Part shown: positions 61,335 through 64,000 of the stretch, piece after piece
How positions within the stretch are numbered: the first letter of the stretch is position 1
Layout: the number at the start of each line of letters is the position of its first letter
Assembly (NCBI GenBank): GCA_030248215.1
Contig: JASANG010003755.1
Coordinates: 248,001 to 312,000, forward strand
Length of the DNA stretch: 64,000 nucleotides
Origin: Enoplolaimus lenunculus
Lineage: Eukaryota; Nematoda; Enoplea; Enoplida; Thoracostomopsidae
Reading direction: 5' to 3'
Made by a program: the position numbers and the translations under genes
The notes under the pieces: model-generated
The model's input: the letters and a program-made list of their open reading frames with translations, nothing else
Databases searched by the model: none
What the model was told of the DNA's origin: nothing

Positions 61335-61580
61335 CAGGAAATTCAAATGTTACAGAGACTGGGAAGCACAGGCGTAGGATTTGACTTTTATTTAAACTTA
61401 CTTGGCCCTTACAGTTCACACGAGTCTTTTGTGAACGTTTCGTTGAATTTCAATTGCAAAATCAACGACGCATTTTTAGTTTACCAATTAGAATCGGCGA
61501 CAATTTCACATTTACGCATATTTTCAATATCAACACAGCGGGCAATGAAATATATTGCAACGCCATTCATGGTAATTTCA
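61335..61580 (+). pseudogene. Possible galectin-like carbohydrate-recognition fragment (weak)
   Basis: One frame reads GVGFDFYLNLLGPYSSHESF followed by VNVSLNFNCKIND, recalling the galectin pattern of an FxxNL strand followed by HFNPR. The next frame continues SLPIRIGDNFTFTHIFNINT and NEIYCNAIHGNFS, recalling the PFxxGxxFxL and VNG strands. The Trp-Gly-x-Glu-x-Arg segment between them is missing and the frame shifts, so it would be a broken exon, or the resemblance is chance. There is no neighbouring exon support. Confidence 0.22.
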
Positions 61581-62135
61581 GTCAAATCCTAAGCCGGAAG
61601 CACACCAAAGGTAATACGCAGCGGTGTAGATTTTACCACATCCAGTGTTGGTCTGATCACTGGATGTGGACTGTCTAATTTTGTATGGGCACTGAATGCC
61701 ACTGAGGCGTGCTGTTGGTTCCCGTGGTCACCCATGCGTTTATCAACAGTTAATCATTTCGGATTCCGTAATGGGATCATGTTACTTTCACGGGCGTCCA
61801 ATTGATTATTTATTTATTCAATTTCAATATAATATTATGCACCATATGAGTACAGAATAATAACGTAAACACTAAAATAGAAATAATACCGCTTTGAGGC
61901 ATCTATAATGCCGTCCACCCTACAGCTGACTGATCCAGGGCCGGCAACGCACAGGATCATCCGACCAGGAATCAAAACCAAAACTTTGTATTGGATCCGC
62001 CACTGTACCCAGCTCTGCCCTTGTAAACTTGCCTCATAATACCAGCTGATTTGTGTAGCAAGGAGCAGATTGGTATTCCAGCAACTATCCGCAATATTCT
62101 ATTTTCTTAATATTAAGTTATTCCTGTTTAACTAC

Positions 62136-62330
62136 AAAACAGGATGCGGCCGGATATTAATTACCGGATAACGGAACCGGATACGGATATTGAATTTTTT
62201 ACCGCAACAGAAACCGGATACCGGATATTGTATGTGTTAATATAATTTAGTTTTTCGTTGTGTCTTTAGCGTCCTCAAGGTTTTCGTCTGTTATAAAGCT
62301 CATAATTGTTGCTGATAAACAGAAATTCTA
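62136..62330. repeat. Distant copy of the 7315-7600 CCGGATACCGG element
   Basis: Has CCGGATACGGATATTGAATT, AACCGGATACCGGATATTGT, TTTAGCGTCCTCAAGGTTTT and TATAAAGCTCATAATTG in the same order as the copy at 7315, ending shortly after GCTGATAAACAGAA. Confidence 0.6.
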
Positions 62331-63174
62331 GGACCACGAAAAAATATTAGTAATACCAAATTTTACCATTTAGCTTGATATATCTAAAAGTACCTCTTAC
62401 TATAAATAGCGCATATCATAAGCAAGAGATTAAGTACAAACAATTTTTATATGAATTACCTTTTAGACAATTGTCAGATTTTTCGATTTTGGCCTGTTTC
62501 TTTAGTTTCGAAGATAAAGCCTAAGCTAACTTGGCCGATTTCATAATTGACCCTGTACATATTTGCCATAAACACAAATATATTCATAGTTTCATTATAA
62601 TTACAATAAGTTCTGCTAATTTTTGTTGTAGTAAACAACAGCTTAAGTTGATATTTCTAATTATTGCGAATTTTTGCAAATAACAGCCGGATTTTTGACG
62701 GTAATGCAAGAAAATCATTGGCGGATTCAGAAATTTCTGCTTGCTTGATAGACCGGAAGTAGTGAAAAAGCTCGCAAACAAAGCGAGAGAAAATTCAAAT
62801 GCAATTTTTAGTGCTAAATCTTAATACAAAATGGTGGTTTTAATCCCTGTAGGGCACAGGCTTGGGCGGCTTCTCTGATCCGCCTTTGAGAAACGTCAAA
62901 TCTGTACAAAAAATAAGTTACTTTTTCCAAGTTTGAGATAACGAATACGGAAACGCTCAGAAGGGAAATAAACTCGATTTTGAAAGTTTAATCAAACGCG
63001 GTCCAGATTTTAAAATTGAAATCTTAAAAACTCAAAAGTTTTTTAATTCGACGTCCTGGGAAATTCATTCGCGCGTTCCGAAAACTATTTTTACATGATT
63101 GGCTGACTCCACTTTTTACAGAAAAAGTACTACAATGATTGAGCATGGCACGTGTAATCATTACAATGCTATAA
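62331..63174. other. Intergenic, nothing recognised
   Basis: AT-rich sequence without a conserved frame, RNA gene or repeat family that I can identify. Confidence 0.35.
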
Positions 63175-63250
63175 TATATAGAAAGCAATAGAGATATATA
63201 GAAAACGATAGAAATATATAGAAAACAATAGAAATATATAGAATAAAGTA
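63175..63250. repeat. Short tandem repeat, about 20-base unit
   Basis: Four imperfect units of AATATATAGAAAACAATAG, with small changes (AGAGATATATAGAAAACGAT) in the earlier ones. Confidence 0.75.
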
Positions 63251-63379
63251 AATATTTATTGTTATAAACAATGTTACAAAATGCGCAAAATTAGCTTCTA
63301 AACACTGGTTTAATTAAATCTAAAATCACAGTTTATCTCTCTACACTAATTGTTAGGATTGGCTCTTGCGCACACGAAC

Positions 63380-64000
63380 AACATTTTCTGATATTCAAGA
63401 AATATTTTCTTAAATTTATGGCAATTATGTCTCTAATCTAGACTCCAAACATATATGTTTTGAATGCAAGATATTAGTTTGTGAATTTTTTCAGAAATCT
63501 GTGCTGAAACACTTAAACGGTCTTAATTTTAAAGGTGTGTTTCATAAACGATTAAGACGAATATATCTGAAATACAAAACAATAATGTCTAAAATATAAG
63601 ACAAATATATATGCCTGAAAAAAGACTTATTTCGATGATTTTTATGACATATGTGTCTTAGAAACAATATTTAGTAGAAAAGTCGCCTTCAAAATTGAAA
63701 GTTAAGCTCAACCAAATACCTTAATTTTACACCTAAAAACGTCCAAGACATAAACTTAGGTTGGTGGGAACCTGAACTTAGCCGAAATATCTTTGAAATT
63801 CGATTATTTATATACTCTTTTAAAAATATAAACGGAACAACTTTTTTTCATACGAACATAAAAATCATAAAATAAATTCTTGAATATAAGACATTTATGT
63901 TTTATCCATTTCAGACAAAGATTTCTGAGCTGTTTAAGCCTGATAATGTCTGAAATACAAGACATTAATGTTTTGAAAACTTAAGAATGCAGGAGTCTTG
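63380..64000. repeat. AT-rich interspersed repeat with TGTCTGAAATACAAGACATT motifs
   Basis: Motifs of the type TCTGAAATACAAGACATTAA, TATAAGACATTTATGTTTT and TTTCAGACAAAGATTTCTGA recur several times in both orientations. Similar sequence is seen at 57120-57340. The right border is cut by the window edge. Confidence 0.5.

Overview
This is AT-rich genomic DNA from an invertebrate animal. Genes are split by GT-AG introns of about 100 to 1,600 bases, and the spaces between them are filled with short non-autonomous transposons, SINE-like sequences with tRNA-type promoter boxes, one LINE remnant and minisatellites. A voltage-gated K+ channel, a REV1 polymerase with a BRCT domain, CDK7 and a CR1/Jockey-type LINE place it in Metazoa. 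Nothing in the sequence fixes the phylum. The repeat unit TTAGGC, which nematodes use at telomeres, occurs inside transposons here and does not settle the question.

Layout. 61-5365 (minus): the N-terminal half of REV1, running off the left edge. 9884-25278 (plus, perhaps from about 9039): a very large E3 ubiquitin ligase gene with a USP7-type MATH domain near the N-terminus, long low-complexity and coiled-coil regions, and a C-terminal DZIP3/TTC3-type RING-H2. 27962-32489 (minus): complete CDK7 in ten exons. 32490-35912: spacer with tRNA-Arg-like SINEs, a LINE 3' end and a 94-base inverted repeat. 35913-40963 (plus): complete mitochondrial enoyl-CoA hydratase ECHS1 in nine exons, including its transit-peptide exon. 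44025-49994 (plus): BTAF1/Mot1 as a single uninterrupted 1,989-codon frame. 52722-56897 (minus): complete four-exon Kv channel subunit with a zinc-binding T1 domain. 56898-64000: repeats and AT-rich DNA, with no gene I can support beyond a weak galectin-like trace.

The genes form no pathway or operon. They cover translesion DNA synthesis (REV1), ubiquitylation (MATH-RING ligase), the CDK-activating/TFIIH kinase (CDK7), mitochondrial fatty-acid oxidation (ECHS1), removal of TBP from DNA (BTAF1) and membrane excitability (Kv). CDK7 and ECHS1 are divergent neighbours. The ligase/CDK7 pair and the BTAF1/Kv pair are convergent.

The most interesting items are: (1) the MATH-RING ligase, whose MATH domain keeps the USP7 substrate-groove Asp-Trp-Gly, so a ligase may read the same kind of peptide as the deubiquitinase USP7; (2) two related families of terminal-inverted-repeat elements with GGCCCATGT ends that carry private minisatellites, one of them TTAGGC-like; (3) a Kv subunit with Pro-Ile-Ser in place of the S6 Pro-x-Pro and with eight basic residues in register in S4; (4) the intronless BTAF1; and (5) a suspicious near-duplicate at 43.0-43.6 kb. 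Exon structures were assembled by hand from splice signals, reading phase and recalled protein families; no alignment was run.
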